Below, piece after piece: positions 45,105-53,268 of a DNA stretch of 64,000 nucleotides. The DNA is from Streptomyces lanatus (GTDB lineage Bacteria > Actinomycetota > Actinomycetes > Streptomycetales > Streptomycetaceae). Position 1 is the first letter of the stretch; each line of letters opens with the position of its first letter. Below the pieces are notes generated by a model, which made no database searches, was not told where the DNA came from, and saw nothing but the letters and a program-made list of their open reading frames with translations. The DNA is taken from contig NZ_BNBM01000004.1 in NCBI RefSeq assembly GCF_014655715.1, forward strand, positions 257,639 through 321,638. Direction: 5' to 3'. The translations under genes were made by a program, and so were the position numbers.

Positions 45105-47873
45105 ATGGTCCGACTATCGGGTCGATCCGGGGCCCGGTCGTCCCGCCGTCCCAGCGGTCCGGGCACCCGGCGTGCGCCCGACCGCGCCCTTGTCGTGCCC
45201 GAGCGGGACATGGCGCGGGATCCGGGGCAGCGCAAGGGGCCGCTCGCCTGGCTGCGGTCGGCGGTCGGTGGGCGCAGCGTCGCCGGGCAGGTCTTCCTGC
45301 TGCAAGTGGTGATCGTGCTGCTGCTGGTCGTCGCGGCGGTCGTGGCCCTGGTCCTTCAGGTGCGGTACGACAGCACGCAGGAGGCGCGCAACCGTTCGGT
45401 CGCGGTGGCGGAGGCGTTCGCCAACGCGCCGGGCACCCGTGAGGCGCTGGACGAGCCGGATCCCTCCGCCGTGCTCCAGCCGCGGGCCGAGGCGGCGCGC
45501 GAGGCGACCGGCGTGGACTTCATCGTCGTCATGAACACCGACGGCATCCGCTACACCCACCCCAAGCCCGACCGCATCGGCAAGCACTTCGTCGGGAACC
45601 TGGAGCCCGCGCTCCAGGGCAACGTGGTGACCGAGCAGATCACGGGCACCATCGGACCCCTCGTGCAGGCCGTGGTCCCGATCAAGGATCCCGACGGGAA
45701 GGTCGTCGGCCTGGTGTCGGCCGGGATCACCACGGACACCGTGGGCGGCACCGCGGACCGGCAGCTGCCCCTCGTCCTGACGGCGGCCGCGGCCGCGCTC
45801 GCCCTGTCCACGGGCGGCACGGCGCTGGTCAGCAGACGGCTGATGCGGCAGACGCACGGCCTCGGTCCGGACGAGATGACCCGGATGTACGAGCACCACG
45901 ACGCCGTGCTGCACGCCGTGCGCGAGGGCGTGCTCATCGTCGGCGACGAGGGCAGGCTGCTGCTCGCCAACGACGAGGCGCACCGCCTGCTCGACCTGCC
46001 CGAGGACGCCGAGGGCCGCCGGGTCCTCGACCTCGGTCTCGCGTCCGACACGGCCGAGCTGCTGGACTCCGGCCGGATGGCCACGGACGAGGTGCATCTG
46101 GTCAAGGACCGGCTCCTCGCGGTCAACCAGCGCCCCACGCACCTGAGGGGCAAGCCCTCCGGCAGCGTCGCCACCCTCCGCGACTCCACCGAGCTGCGCG
46201 CCCTGTCCGGCCGCGCCGAGGAGGCCCGCGAGCGCCTGAACATGCTGTACGACGCCGGGGTGGGCATCGGCACCAGCCTGGACGTCACCCGCACCGCCGA
46301 GGAACTGGCGGAGCTGGCGGTGCCCCGGTTCGCGGACTACGCCACCGTCGACCTGTTCGACGCCGTGCTGGGCGGCGGGCAGCCGGAGGCGGTGACCCGG
46401 CTGCGGCGCACCGCGTTCAGCGGGATACGCAAGGACGCGCCGCTGTACCCGGTGGGCGAGCAGATCCGGTTCGTCGACTCCTCGCCGCAGGCCCGTGCGC
46501 TCGGCGCCGCTCAGGCCGTCACGGAGCCGCGGCTACGGCAGGCGCCGGGCTGGCGGGCGCAGGATCTGGAGCGGTCGGCGCAGGTGATGGAGTTCGGCAT
46601 CCACTCGCTGATCGCGGTGCCGCTCAGGGCGGGGTCCCTCGTGCTCGGCGTGGTGAGTTTCTGGCGGTCGAAGAAGGCCGAGCCGTTCGACGCGGACGAG
46701 GTGGCGCTCGCCGAGGAACTGGTCGCCCGGGCGGCGGTGTCCATCGACAACGCCCGCCGGTACACCCGCGAGCACAGCATGGCGGTGACGCTCCAGCGCA
46801 GCCTGCTGCCGCGCAGCCTGCCCGAGCAGAACGCCCTGGACATCGCGTACCGGTATCTGCCGGCTCAGGCCGGGGTGGGCGGCGACTGGTTCGACGTACT
46901 GCCGCTGTCCGGTGCCCGGGTGGCGCTGGTGGTGGGCGACGTCGTCGGCCACGGGCTGCACGCGGCGGCGACGATGGGGCGGCTGCGTACGGCCGTGCAC
47001 AACTTCTCCGCGCTGGATCTGCCGCCCGACGAACTGCTGGCACTCCTCGACGAGCTGGTCGCCCGGATCGACCAGGACGAGGCCCAGGAGGGCGACACCG
47101 CCGCGGTGACCGGCGCGACCTGTCTGTACGCGGTCTACGACCCGGTCTCCCGCCGGTGCACCATCGCCCGCGCGGGCCATCCGCCGCCGGCCCTGGTCCG
47201 CCCGGACGGCACCGTCGAGTTTCCCGAGGTGCCCGCAGGGCCCCCGCTGGGCCTGGGCGGGCTGCCGTACGAGACGGCCGAGCTGGAGCTGGACGAGGAC
47301 AGCCGGCTCGTGCTGTACACGGACGGGCTGGTGGAGGACCGCGAGCGGGACATCGACGAGGGTCTGGAGTCGCTGCGCGAGGCGCTCACCGGGGCGGGCC
47401 GGACGCCGGAGGAGATCTGCCAGGCGGTGCTGGAGGCCCGGCTCCCGGCCCGGCCGAGCGACGACATCGCGCTGATCGTGGCCCGCACCCGGGCGGTCGC
47501 GGCCGACCTGGTCGCCGAGTGGGAGGTGCCGTCCGACCCGGCAGCCGTGGCCCGGGTGCGTTCCGCGGTGACGCGGACGCTGGAGGGCTGGGGGCTGGAG
47601 GAGCTGTCGTTCACCACGGAGCTGATCCTGAGCGAGCTGGTGACCAACGCGATCCGGTACGGCGGTGACCCGATCCGGGTGCGCATGCTGCGCGACCGGA
47701 GCCTGATCTGCGAGGTCTTCGACAGCAGCAGCACCTCGCCGCATCTGCGGTACGCGGCGATGACGGACGAGGGCGGGCGCGGCCTGTTCCTGGTGGCGCA
47801 GCTGGCCGAGCGGTGGGGGACGCGGTATCTGCCGGCCGGCAAGGTGATCTGGGCCGAGCAGCCGCTGCCGTAG
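45105..47873 (+). CDS. Membrane sensor PP2C phosphatase (CitA/DcuS-like sensor, PAS, GAF, PP2C, HATPase)
   Basis: 922 residues if the first ATG is used; an ATG at 45210 (MARDPGQRK) is an equally plausible start. A transmembrane helix (QVFLLQVVIVLLLVVAAVVA) leads into an extracytoplasmic PDC/sCache domain of the CitA/DcuS type: AVAEAFANAPGTREAL, FIVVMNTDGIRYTHP, PLVQAVVPIKDPDGKVVG. A second helix follows near 225-245. Cytoplasmic PAS (GVLIVGDEGRLLLANDEAHRL), GAF, PP2C (VGGDWFDVLPLSGARVALVVGDVVGH) and HATPase (ILSELVTNAIRYGG) come next. It couples an external, perhaps carboxylate, ligand to partner switching instead of a His kinase. Confidence 0.9.
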   Translation: MVRLSGRSGARSSRRPSGPGTRRAPDRALVVPERDMARDPGQRKGPLAWLRSAVGGRSVAGQVFLLQVVIVLLLVVAAVVALVLQVRYDSTQEARNRSVAVAEAFANAPGTREALDEPDPSAVLQPRAEAAREATGVDFIVVMNTDGIRYTHPKPDRIGKHFVGNLEPALQGNVVTEQITGTIGPLVQAVVPIKDPDGKVVGLVSAGITTDTVGGTADRQLPLVLTAAAAALALSTGGTALVSRRLMRQTHGLGPDEMTRMYEHHDAVLHAVREGVLIVGDEGRLLLANDEAHRLLDLPEDAEGRRVLDLGLASDTAELLDSGRMATDEVHLVKDRLLAVNQRPTHLRGKPSGSVATLRDSTELRALSGRAEEARERLNMLYDAGVGIGTSLDVTRTAEELAELAVPRFADYATVDLFDAVLGGGQPEAVTRLRRTAFSGIRKDAPLYPVGEQIRFVDSSPQARALGAAQAVTEPRLRQAPGWRAQDLERSAQVMEFGIHSLIAVPLRAGSLVLGVVSFWRSKKAEPFDADEVALAEELVARAAVSIDNARRYTREHSMAVTLQRSLLPRSLPEQNALDIAYRYLPAQAGVGGDWFDVLPLSGARVALVVGDVVGHGLHAAATMGRLRTAVHNFSALDLPPDELLALLDELVARIDQDEAQEGDTAAVTGATCLYAVYDPVSRRCTIARAGHPPPALVRPDGTVEFPEVPAGPPLGLGGLPYETAELELDEDSRLVLYTDGLVEDRERDIDEGLESLREALTGAGRTPEEICQAVLEARLPARPSDDIALIVARTRAVAADLVAEWEVPSDPAAVARVRSAVTRTLEGWGLEELSFTTELILSELVTNAIRYGGDPIRVRMLRDRSLICEVFDSSSTSPHLRYAAMTDEGGRGLFLVAQLAERWGTRYLPAGKVIWAEQPLP

Positions 47874-47936
47874 TCGGCGCCGGCTTGTAGATAGGTACGA
47901 ACCTTTGACGCGACCGGTGCCCTCCGCGCCCGGTGT

Positions 47937-47959
47937 CTGATAGGAAACCTTCCTATCAG
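47937..47959. promoter_or_regulatory. Perfect palindrome before the chitosanase gene
   Basis: Two 10-bp arms, CTGATAGGAA and TTCCTATCAG, perfectly complementary and separated by ACC. It lies 48 bp before the chitosanase start, the right place for an operator over the promoter. Streptomyces chitosanase genes are reported to be repressed by the ROK protein CsnR at a palindrome; I cannot confirm a consensus match from memory. Confidence 0.72.
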
Positions 47960-48006
47960 TGTCACGTACGGCCAACTCCCACCCCCCACCTCCTTTTGGA
48001 GCCGCC

Positions 48007-48828
48007 GTGAAGCACCACTCCACGCACACGTCGCGCCGCACCCTCCTCGCCCTCATAGGCGCGTCAGTGGCATCCGTCCCGCTCCTGAACTCCCCGCACG
48101 CCGCCGCGCAGCACGCCGCGGTGGGGCTCGACGACCCGGCGAAGAAGGAGATCGCCATGAAGCTGGTGTCGAGCGCGGAGAACTCCTCGCTCGACTGGAA
48201 GGCGCAGTACAAGTACATCGAGGACATCGGCGACGGCCGCGGCTACACCGCCGGCATCATCGGCTTCTGCTCCGGCACGGGCGACATGCTCGACCTGGTC
48301 GAGCTGTACGCCGACCGCCGCCCCGGCAACGTCCTCGCCCCGTATCTGCCGGCCCTGCGCCGGGTCGACGGCACCGACTCGCACGACGGCCTCGACCCGA
48401 ACTACCCCCGCGACTGGGGCCGGGCCGCGCAGGACCAGGCCTTCAAACAGGCGCAGAACGACGAGCGCGACCGGGTGTACTTCAACCCGGCCGTGCAGCA
48501 GGGCAAGGCCGACGGCCTGCGCGTGCTCGGCCAGTTCGCCTACTACGACGCCATCGTCATGCACGGCGACGGCACGGACCCGACCAGCTTCCGCAGCATC
48601 CGGGGGCGCGCCCTGGACAAGGCCCGGCCGCCGGCGCAGGGCGGCGACGAGGTCACGTACCTCAACGCCTTCCTGGACGCGCGGGTGTGGGCCATGAAGC
48701 AGGAGGAGGCGCACAGCGACACCAGCCGGGTCGACACGGCCCAGCGGGTGTTCCTGCGCAACGGCAACCTCGACCTGAACACACCGCTCGACTGGAAGGT
48801 GTACGGCGACAGCTTCCACATCGACTGA
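48007..48828 (+). CDS. Secreted chitosanase, GH46
   Basis: 273 residues from a GTG with GGAG seven bases upstream. Tat-type signal (HTSRRTLLALIGASVASVP). The mature enzyme matches the Streptomyces sp. N174 chitosanase closely: IAMKLVSSAENSSLDWKAQY, QNDERDRVYF and TSRVDTAQRVFL. The catalytic pair is E58 (acid, E22 in N174 numbering) and D76 (base, D40), 18 residues apart as in N174. It hydrolyses chitosan endolytically outside the cell. A strong palindrome precedes it and a hairpin follows. Confidence 0.94.
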   Translation: MKHHSTHTSRRTLLALIGASVASVPLLNSPHAAAQHAAVGLDDPAKKEIAMKLVSSAENSSLDWKAQYKYIEDIGDGRGYTAGIIGFCSGTGDMLDLVELYADRRPGNVLAPYLPALRRVDGTDSHDGLDPNYPRDWGRAAQDQAFKQAQNDERDRVYFNPAVQQGKADGLRVLGQFAYYDAIVMHGDGTDPTSFRSIRGRALDKARPPAQGGDEVTYLNAFLDARVWAMKQEEAHSDTSRVDTAQRVFLRNGNLDLNTPLDWKVYGDSFHID

Positions 48829-48840
48829 CAGGCGGGCCCG

Positions 48841-48871
48841 GGTTGCCGTACCGCCCACCGGTGCGGCAACC
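48841..48871 (+). terminator. Terminator hairpin after the chitosanase gene
   Basis: Stem GGTTGCCG/CGGCAACC with an inner ACCG/CGGT pairing, 12 bp after the chitosanase stop. No T-run, typical of actinomycete terminators. Confidence 0.65.
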
Positions 48872-48902
48872 GAGGGCGCACGGACATCCCATAGAATTGA
48901 TT

Positions 48903-48914
48903 TATGAGCTCATA
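48903..48914. promoter_or_regulatory. 12-bp palindrome upstream of fprA
   Basis: TATGAGCTCATA is perfectly self-complementary and lies in an AT-rich stretch about 90 bp before the fprA start. It could be an operator or overlap a promoter. Confidence 0.4.
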
Positions 48915-48934
48915 GGTCGGACCCGTGTACCGAC

Positions 48935-48953
48935 TTAGGCTTGCCTTAGTTTA
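48935..48953. promoter_or_regulatory. Possible iron box (DmdR/IdeR type) before fprA
   Basis: The 19-mer beginning TTAGGCTTGCCTTAG keeps the TTAGG...CCT core of the iron-box consensus (about 11 of 19 positions by my count) and lies 48 bp before fprA. Iron-dependent control of a ferredoxin reductase would make sense, but the second half-site is weak. Confidence 0.42.
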
Positions 48954-49000
48954 GGCTTCCCGTTCGAGTCGATCTATCGCCTCTCGAAGGGAACCTGATC

Positions 49001-50365
49001 ATGCCCCGCCCCCTGCGGGTAGCCATCGTCGGAGCCGGCCCCGCCGGGATCTACGCCGCCGACGCGTTGCTCAAGTCCGACGTGGCCGCCGAACCCGGTG
49101 TGTCCATCGACCTTTTCGAGCGCATGCCCGCGCCCTTCGGACTGATCCGGTACGGCGTCGCCCCCGACCACCCCCGCATCAAGGGCATCATCACGGCCCT
49201 GCATCAGGTGCTCGACAAGCCGCAGATCCGTCTCTTCGGCAATGTCGACTACCCGAACGACATCAGCCTGGACGACCTGCGGGCGTTCTACGACGCCGTG
49301 ATCTTCTCGACGGGTGCGACGGCCGACCGCGAGCTGCGCATACCGGGCATCGACCTGGACGGTTCGTACGGGGCGGCGGACTTCGTCTCCTGGTACGACG
49401 GCCACCCGGACGTGCCGCGCACCTGGCCGCTGGAGGCGGAGAAGGTCGCCGTGCTCGGCGTCGGCAATGTCGCCCTGGACGTGGCCCGCATCCTCGCCAA
49501 GACGGCGGACGAGTTGCTGCCGACGGAGATCCCGCCGAACGTCCACGACGGCCTGAAGGCCAACAAGGCCCTGGAAGTCCATGTGTTCGGCCGCCGTGGC
49601 CCGGCGCAGGCGAAGTTCTCCCCGATGGAGCTGCGGGAGCTGGACCACTCCCCCAACATCGAGGTCATCGTCGACCCCGAGGACATCGACTACGACGAGG
49701 GCTCGATCGAGACCCGGCGCGGCAACAAGCAGGCCGACATGGTCGCCAAGACGCTGGAGAACTGGGCGATCCGCGACGTCGGCGACCGCCCGCACAAACT
49801 GTTCCTGCACTTCTTCGAGTCGCCCTCGGAGATCCTCGGCGAGGACGGCAAGGTCGTCGGCCTGCGCACCGAGCGCACCGCCCTGGACGGCACCGGCAAC
49901 GTCAAGGGCACCGGCGAGTTCAAGGACTGGGACGTCACCGGGATCTACCGCGCGGTCGGCTACCTCTCCGACAAACTCCCCAAGCTGCCCTGGGACATCG
50001 AGTCGGGCACCGTCCCGGACGAGGGCGGCCGGGTCATCCAGGAGTCCGGCGAGCACCTGCAGTCGACGTACGTCACCGGCTGGATCCGCCGCGGCCCGGT
50101 CGGCCTGATCGGCCACACCAAGGGCGACGCCAACGAGACGGTGTCGAACCTCCTGGACGACTTCGCGAACGGCCGTCTACAGACGCCGGGTTCGCCGGAG
50201 CCGGAGGCCGTGGAGGCGTTCCTCGCCGAGCGCGAGATCCGCTTCACCACCTGGGAGGGCTGGTACAAGCTGGACGCCGCCGAGAAGGCGCTGGGCGAGC
50301 CGCAGGGCCGTGAGCGCGTGAAGCTCGTGGAGCGCGAGGACATGCTCCGGGAGAGCGGCGCGTAA
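49001..50365 (+). CDS. fprA: Ferredoxin/flavodoxin-NADP+ reductase, FprA type
   Basis: 454 residues, ATG with GAAGGGAA upstream. Adrenodoxin-reductase-like flavoprotein. FAD site VAIVGAGPAGIYAADALL, then PFGLIRYGVAPDHPRIKGI, the NADP site VAVLGVGNVALDVARIL, the NADP-phosphate-binding RRGPAQAKFSPMELREL, and the late GWIRRGPVGLIGHTKGDA. It transfers electrons between NADPH and ferredoxin for P450s, sulfite reduction and similar. The match to mycobacterial FprA is strong over the full length. A very stable terminator follows. Confidence 0.92.
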   Translation: MPRPLRVAIVGAGPAGIYAADALLKSDVAAEPGVSIDLFERMPAPFGLIRYGVAPDHPRIKGIITALHQVLDKPQIRLFGNVDYPNDISLDDLRAFYDAVIFSTGATADRELRIPGIDLDGSYGAADFVSWYDGHPDVPRTWPLEAEKVAVLGVGNVALDVARILAKTADELLPTEIPPNVHDGLKANKALEVHVFGRRGPAQAKFSPMELRELDHSPNIEVIVDPEDIDYDEGSIETRRGNKQADMVAKTLENWAIRDVGDRPHKLFLHFFESPSEILGEDGKVVGLRTERTALDGTGNVKGTGEFKDWDVTGIYRAVGYLSDKLPKLPWDIESGTVPDEGGRVIQESGEHLQSTYVTGWIRRGPVGLIGHTKGDANETVSNLLDDFANGRLQTPGSPEPEAVEAFLAEREIRFTTWEGWYKLDAAEKALGEPQGRERVKLVEREDMLRESGA

Positions 50366-50383
50366 GTCCGCCACGCACATGGA

Positions 50384-50411
50384 GAGGGCCGGGGTTCACG
50401 CCCCGGCCCTC
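50384..50411 (+). terminator. Strong terminator after fprA
   Basis: A perfect 11-bp stem, GAGGGCCGGGG/CCCCGGCCCTC, with a 6-base loop, starting 18 bp after the fprA stop and followed by TTGTGTC. Confidence 0.85.
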
Positions 50412-50518
50412 TTGTGTCTCGTGGTGTCTCGTATTCCGGAGAAGTCGGCACAGAGACCACCTTCCCTGGATACACTCCTGATCTTCACACAAGCTCCACA
50501 CAGGGGGGATGTTTCTCC

Positions 50519-51010
50519 ATGCGTATACGCATTCTCGCCACAACCGCCGTCGCGGCCGGCGCCCTCGCCGCGCTCTCCGCCGCACCGGCCCAGGCCACCG
50601 AGTACTCGTCCGCGCTGAAGATCAAGGGCATCCAGTACGACGCGCCCGGCCGCGACTCCAACAGCTGCCGGACCGGCAACACCAAGGAGGAGTACTTGAC
50701 GATCAAGAACTACTCCCGCACGACGGTCAACCTCAAGGGCTACCTCGTGAAGGACAAGGCCGGTAACCGCTTCCAGTTCACCGCCAACCACTACCTCCAG
50801 TACGGCGACTACGTGAAGCTCCGCGGCGGCAACGGCACCGACTCCGACGCCAACAACGTCGTCTACCGCGACAACTGCAACTTCATGTGGAACAACGACG
50901 GCGACACGATCTACCTCTACAAGCCGTCGGGCGCAGGGGCGGACTCGCACGCCTACACCAAGGCCCGCGACGACCGGGACGGCAACGGGTACATCACGTA
51001 CCACAACTGA
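50519..51010 (+). CDS. Secreted lamin-tail-like (LTD) domain protein
   Basis: 163 residues from the ATG at 50519, with AGGGGGG 11 nt upstream. Signal peptide ending AAPAQA. The mature 140 residues form an Ig-like lamin-tail domain: IKGIQYDAPGRDSNSC, EEYLTIKNYSRTTVNLKGYLVKDKAGNRF and NNDGDTIYLYKPSG, with two Cys that could form a disulfide. Such domains occur in bacterial secreted nucleases and adhesins. Alone it may be a surface-binding protein; function unknown. Confidence 0.8.
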   Translation: MRIRILATTAVAAGALAALSAAPAQATEYSSALKIKGIQYDAPGRDSNSCRTGNTKEEYLTIKNYSRTTVNLKGYLVKDKAGNRFQFTANHYLQYGDYVKLRGGNGTDSDANNVVYRDNCNFMWNNDGDTIYLYKPSGAGADSHAYTKARDDRDGNGYITYHN

Positions 51011-51025
51011 CCGGACCCCGGGCAC

Positions 51026-51068
51026 GAGCAGGACCCGCCCCAATGCGGATGGTGGGCGGGTCCCGCTC
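51026..51068 (+). terminator. Strong terminator after the lamin-tail gene
   Basis: Stem GGACCCGCCC/GGGCGGGTCC around a 13-base loop, extended by GAGC/GCTC beyond a one-base bulge on each side. Begins 16 bp after the stop codon. Confidence 0.8.
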
Positions 51069-51227
51069 ACCGAGCATTCTCATGACGGAAGACGGCGCGG
51101 ACCATGAGTGAGCGCCGGTCGACCGGTGCGGAGCGCGCACACCCCGTGTGCGGCCCCCGGGCGACGGGCAGCCCAGGGCGGCGGCGATACTGGTACGAGC
51201 ACGTGCCCCCGCCCCACAGATGGACCC

Positions 51228-52352
51228 ATGCCCAGCTCCCCCAGCACCCGCCCCACGACCCCTCCGACGGTGTGGGCGGCCCGCGGCCGCCACCTCGGGA
51301 CCGACCCGCAGGACGTACTTCGGCTCAGCCTGCGCCGGCTCAAGGACAGCCGGGCCATCGACGACTTCCAGGAACTGCCCGAGACCGAGGGCGCCGAGGA
51401 ATGCGTCTTCGAGGCCAGGTGGCGGGTCGTCGACTCGGTGACCGTACGCGCCCGGCTCACCGCCGAACGCGGCAGCGGCCGGCAGTGGCTGCTGATCGCG
51501 GAGGCGGAAGCCCCCTGGGATCCGCGCTGGCCGTCGCCCACCGCGATGTTCTGGCCGCAGGAGCCGGACGCGACCTGGGACCACGAGGCGGTCACCGGCC
51601 TGCGTCTGCGCGACATCAATCCCCTCCCCGAGGACGACAAGGACGTACGGCGCATACTGCGGGACTGCGCGCGTGACGGCTGGAGCATCCATGTCGTCGT
51701 CCACGAGGCCATGACCACGGACCAGCGCGGCCGTGTGCCCCTGGCCGGGATGCTGCCGCCGGGCCTGCGGCACCGGGTGGTCGAGCATCGCGCCGCACCC
51801 AGCCAGCTGCGGGTCGTGAACTGGGCCCTGCGCGACTTCGACGTACAGGTGCCGCGCGGTGGTGCCGTCGTGCTGCCCGGAGCCCCGGCGCCGTCCGGCT
51901 ACGGCGCCGACGACTTCGCCGTACGCAGCGTCTTCCTCGACGGCTCCGAGCCCGCCGAGCTCATCCACGCCGTGACGCGCTTCGCCGCGCTGCCGCACCC
52001 CCTGCCGGACGGCGGCGAGGAGGCCCTCACCGCGCTGCGCGAGGACTGGCGGCTGCTCACCCTGGAGGAGGAACTCGCGCGCGAGCGCAAGCTCGTGGCG
52101 ATGTACGCGGAGGCCCTGGAGGCGATGACGAAGTCCCGCGACCTGTACCGCGAGGCCGCCGAGCAGGCACACGCGGCACTGGCGGCCTACCGGGAGTCCG
52201 CCGAGGCCGCCCCCGAACGCCGCCCCGAGGCAGTCGCCGCCGCGCCGGCGTCCCCCCTCCATCAGTTGACCCGGACCTTCGAACGCCTCAAGGGCACGGC
52301 CCGCACCCGCAAGGGCGCCGTGGAGCAGGAGCCGCAGACCTCCGACCGCTAG
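51228..52352 (+). CDS. Conserved hypothetical protein with C-terminal coiled coil
   Basis: 374 residues from the ATG at 51228 (MPSSPSTRP); longer frames upstream are Arg/Pro-rich and unlikely. The N-terminal two thirds is a mixed alpha/beta domain with no motif I recognise (PQDVLRLSLRRLKD, VHVVVHEAM-like segments, FAVRSVFLDGSEP). Residues about 285-335 form a charged amphipathic helix (TLEEELARERKLVAMYAEALEAM) of coiled-coil type, followed by an Ala/Pro-rich tail. Cytoplasmic. Unknown role. Confidence 0.66.
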   Translation: MPSSPSTRPTTPPTVWAARGRHLGTDPQDVLRLSLRRLKDSRAIDDFQELPETEGAEECVFEARWRVVDSVTVRARLTAERGSGRQWLLIAEAEAPWDPRWPSPTAMFWPQEPDATWDHEAVTGLRLRDINPLPEDDKDVRRILRDCARDGWSIHVVVHEAMTTDQRGRVPLAGMLPPGLRHRVVEHRAAPSQLRVVNWALRDFDVQVPRGGAVVLPGAPAPSGYGADDFAVRSVFLDGSEPAELIHAVTRFAALPHPLPDGGEEALTALREDWRLLTLEEELARERKLVAMYAEALEAMTKSRDLYREAAEQAHAALAAYRESAEAAPERRPEAVAAAPASPLHQLTRTFERLKGTARTRKGAVEQEPQTSDR

Positions 52353-52646
52353 CCCGGTCCGGGGTGAGCGAAAAGTACGGGAAACGACCGACCCATGCAC
52401 CCCCGGGGCGTATGACGGCTGCGGAGGACGGGTGGGGGACGGCTACTGCGTCGGGCGGTGGCTCTTTCCCGTGCGCTTCGGCTGCCCGGGAGGGCCGTCA
52501 AGCAGGTGACCGGGCCGTTTGTGCGTCTTCCGTCCTGACGAGTGACGGGATGCGGCCGGGTGACCGCCGTCATGCAATGCGCACGACGTGAGCGGGCATC
52601 CGATTAGCAATGGGTGCGAGGTGCGCCGCCGGCGGGAGGTGGGTCC

Positions 52647-52943
52647 GTGGATTCGACCACTACGGTGATCGTCGTCGCCGTGGCCCTTGCGGCCGTCGTC
52701 CTCGCCGTGGCCGTCGGAGTACTGGTGCGGCTCGTACGGACGCGGCAGCGGCTGCGGCGCTCCGGGCTGCCGACCGGGCCGCGATGGGTGTTCTGGGGTG
52801 CCGTCCTGTACTTCGTTCTGCCTGCCGATCTGATGCCTGATCCGGTGTATCTGGACGACATCGGCGTGCTCTTGCTGGCACTGCGTACCCTGCGCCGCTC
52901 TCCCGAGGCGGGACCGCCGGACGCCGTTGATTACAGAAAGTAA
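52647..52943 (+). CDS. YkvA-like (DUF1232) small membrane protein
   Basis: 98 residues from a GTG with GGGAGGTGGG upstream. One N-terminal transmembrane helix (TVIVVAVALAAVVLAVAVGVLV), a basic RTRQRLRR turn, then the DUF1232 signature WVFWGAVLYFVLPADLMPDPVYLDDIGVLLLALR. The family is widespread with no settled function. It lies 117 bp upstream of the RiPP precursor on the same strand, but a promoter probably intervenes. Confidence 0.8.
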   Translation: MDSTTTVIVVAVALAAVVLAVAVGVLVRLVRTRQRLRRSGLPTGPRWVFWGAVLYFVLPADLMPDPVYLDDIGVLLLALRTLRRSPEAGPPDAVDYRK

Positions 52944-53060
52944 GGAAACCAATCACTCGTTCGATTCGTTTAAGTAAGTGGAAACCCAAGGGCGTCGGCG
53001 CACGAGGACCGCCGCCGGGTGACCAGGCTCGATCGGAGCAGCACCTGTAAGGGAGAGACG

Positions 53061-53252
53061 ATGCAACCGTTCGCGCTCAACTATGCACGGCCGGCAGCGG
53101 AGTTGGAGGCCACCACTCCGTACGTCTACGACTCCGGTATGCAGTTGAACGTGCTCCGTGACGGCCGCATAGCCGCCTGTGATCACGCGTTGATGCGGGA
53201 GTTGGGAACCACGACGTCCACGGCGGGCTCCAAGACTCACTTCGACGACTGA
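53061..53252 (+). CDS. ATP-grasp-modified RiPP precursor (graspetide type)
   Basis: 63 residues from the ATG at 53061 directly after AAGGGAGAG. The leader has the pattern I associate with this family: MQPFALNYARPAAE, then YDSGMQLNVLRDGRIAA. The C-terminal core GTTTSTAGSKTHFDD supplies Thr50-52, Ser53, Thr54, Ser57, Thr59 and Lys58 as donors and Asp62/Asp63 as acceptors, so at most two side-chain ester or amide links involving Asp can form. The gene is 16 bp upstream of an ATP-grasp maturase. The link chemistry is inferred from the enzyme family, not visible. Confidence 0.83.
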   Translation: MQPFALNYARPAAELEATTPYVYDSGMQLNVLRDGRIAACDHALMRELGTTTSTAGSKTHFDD

Positions 53253-53268
53253 ACACAGGCCGGCGAAG

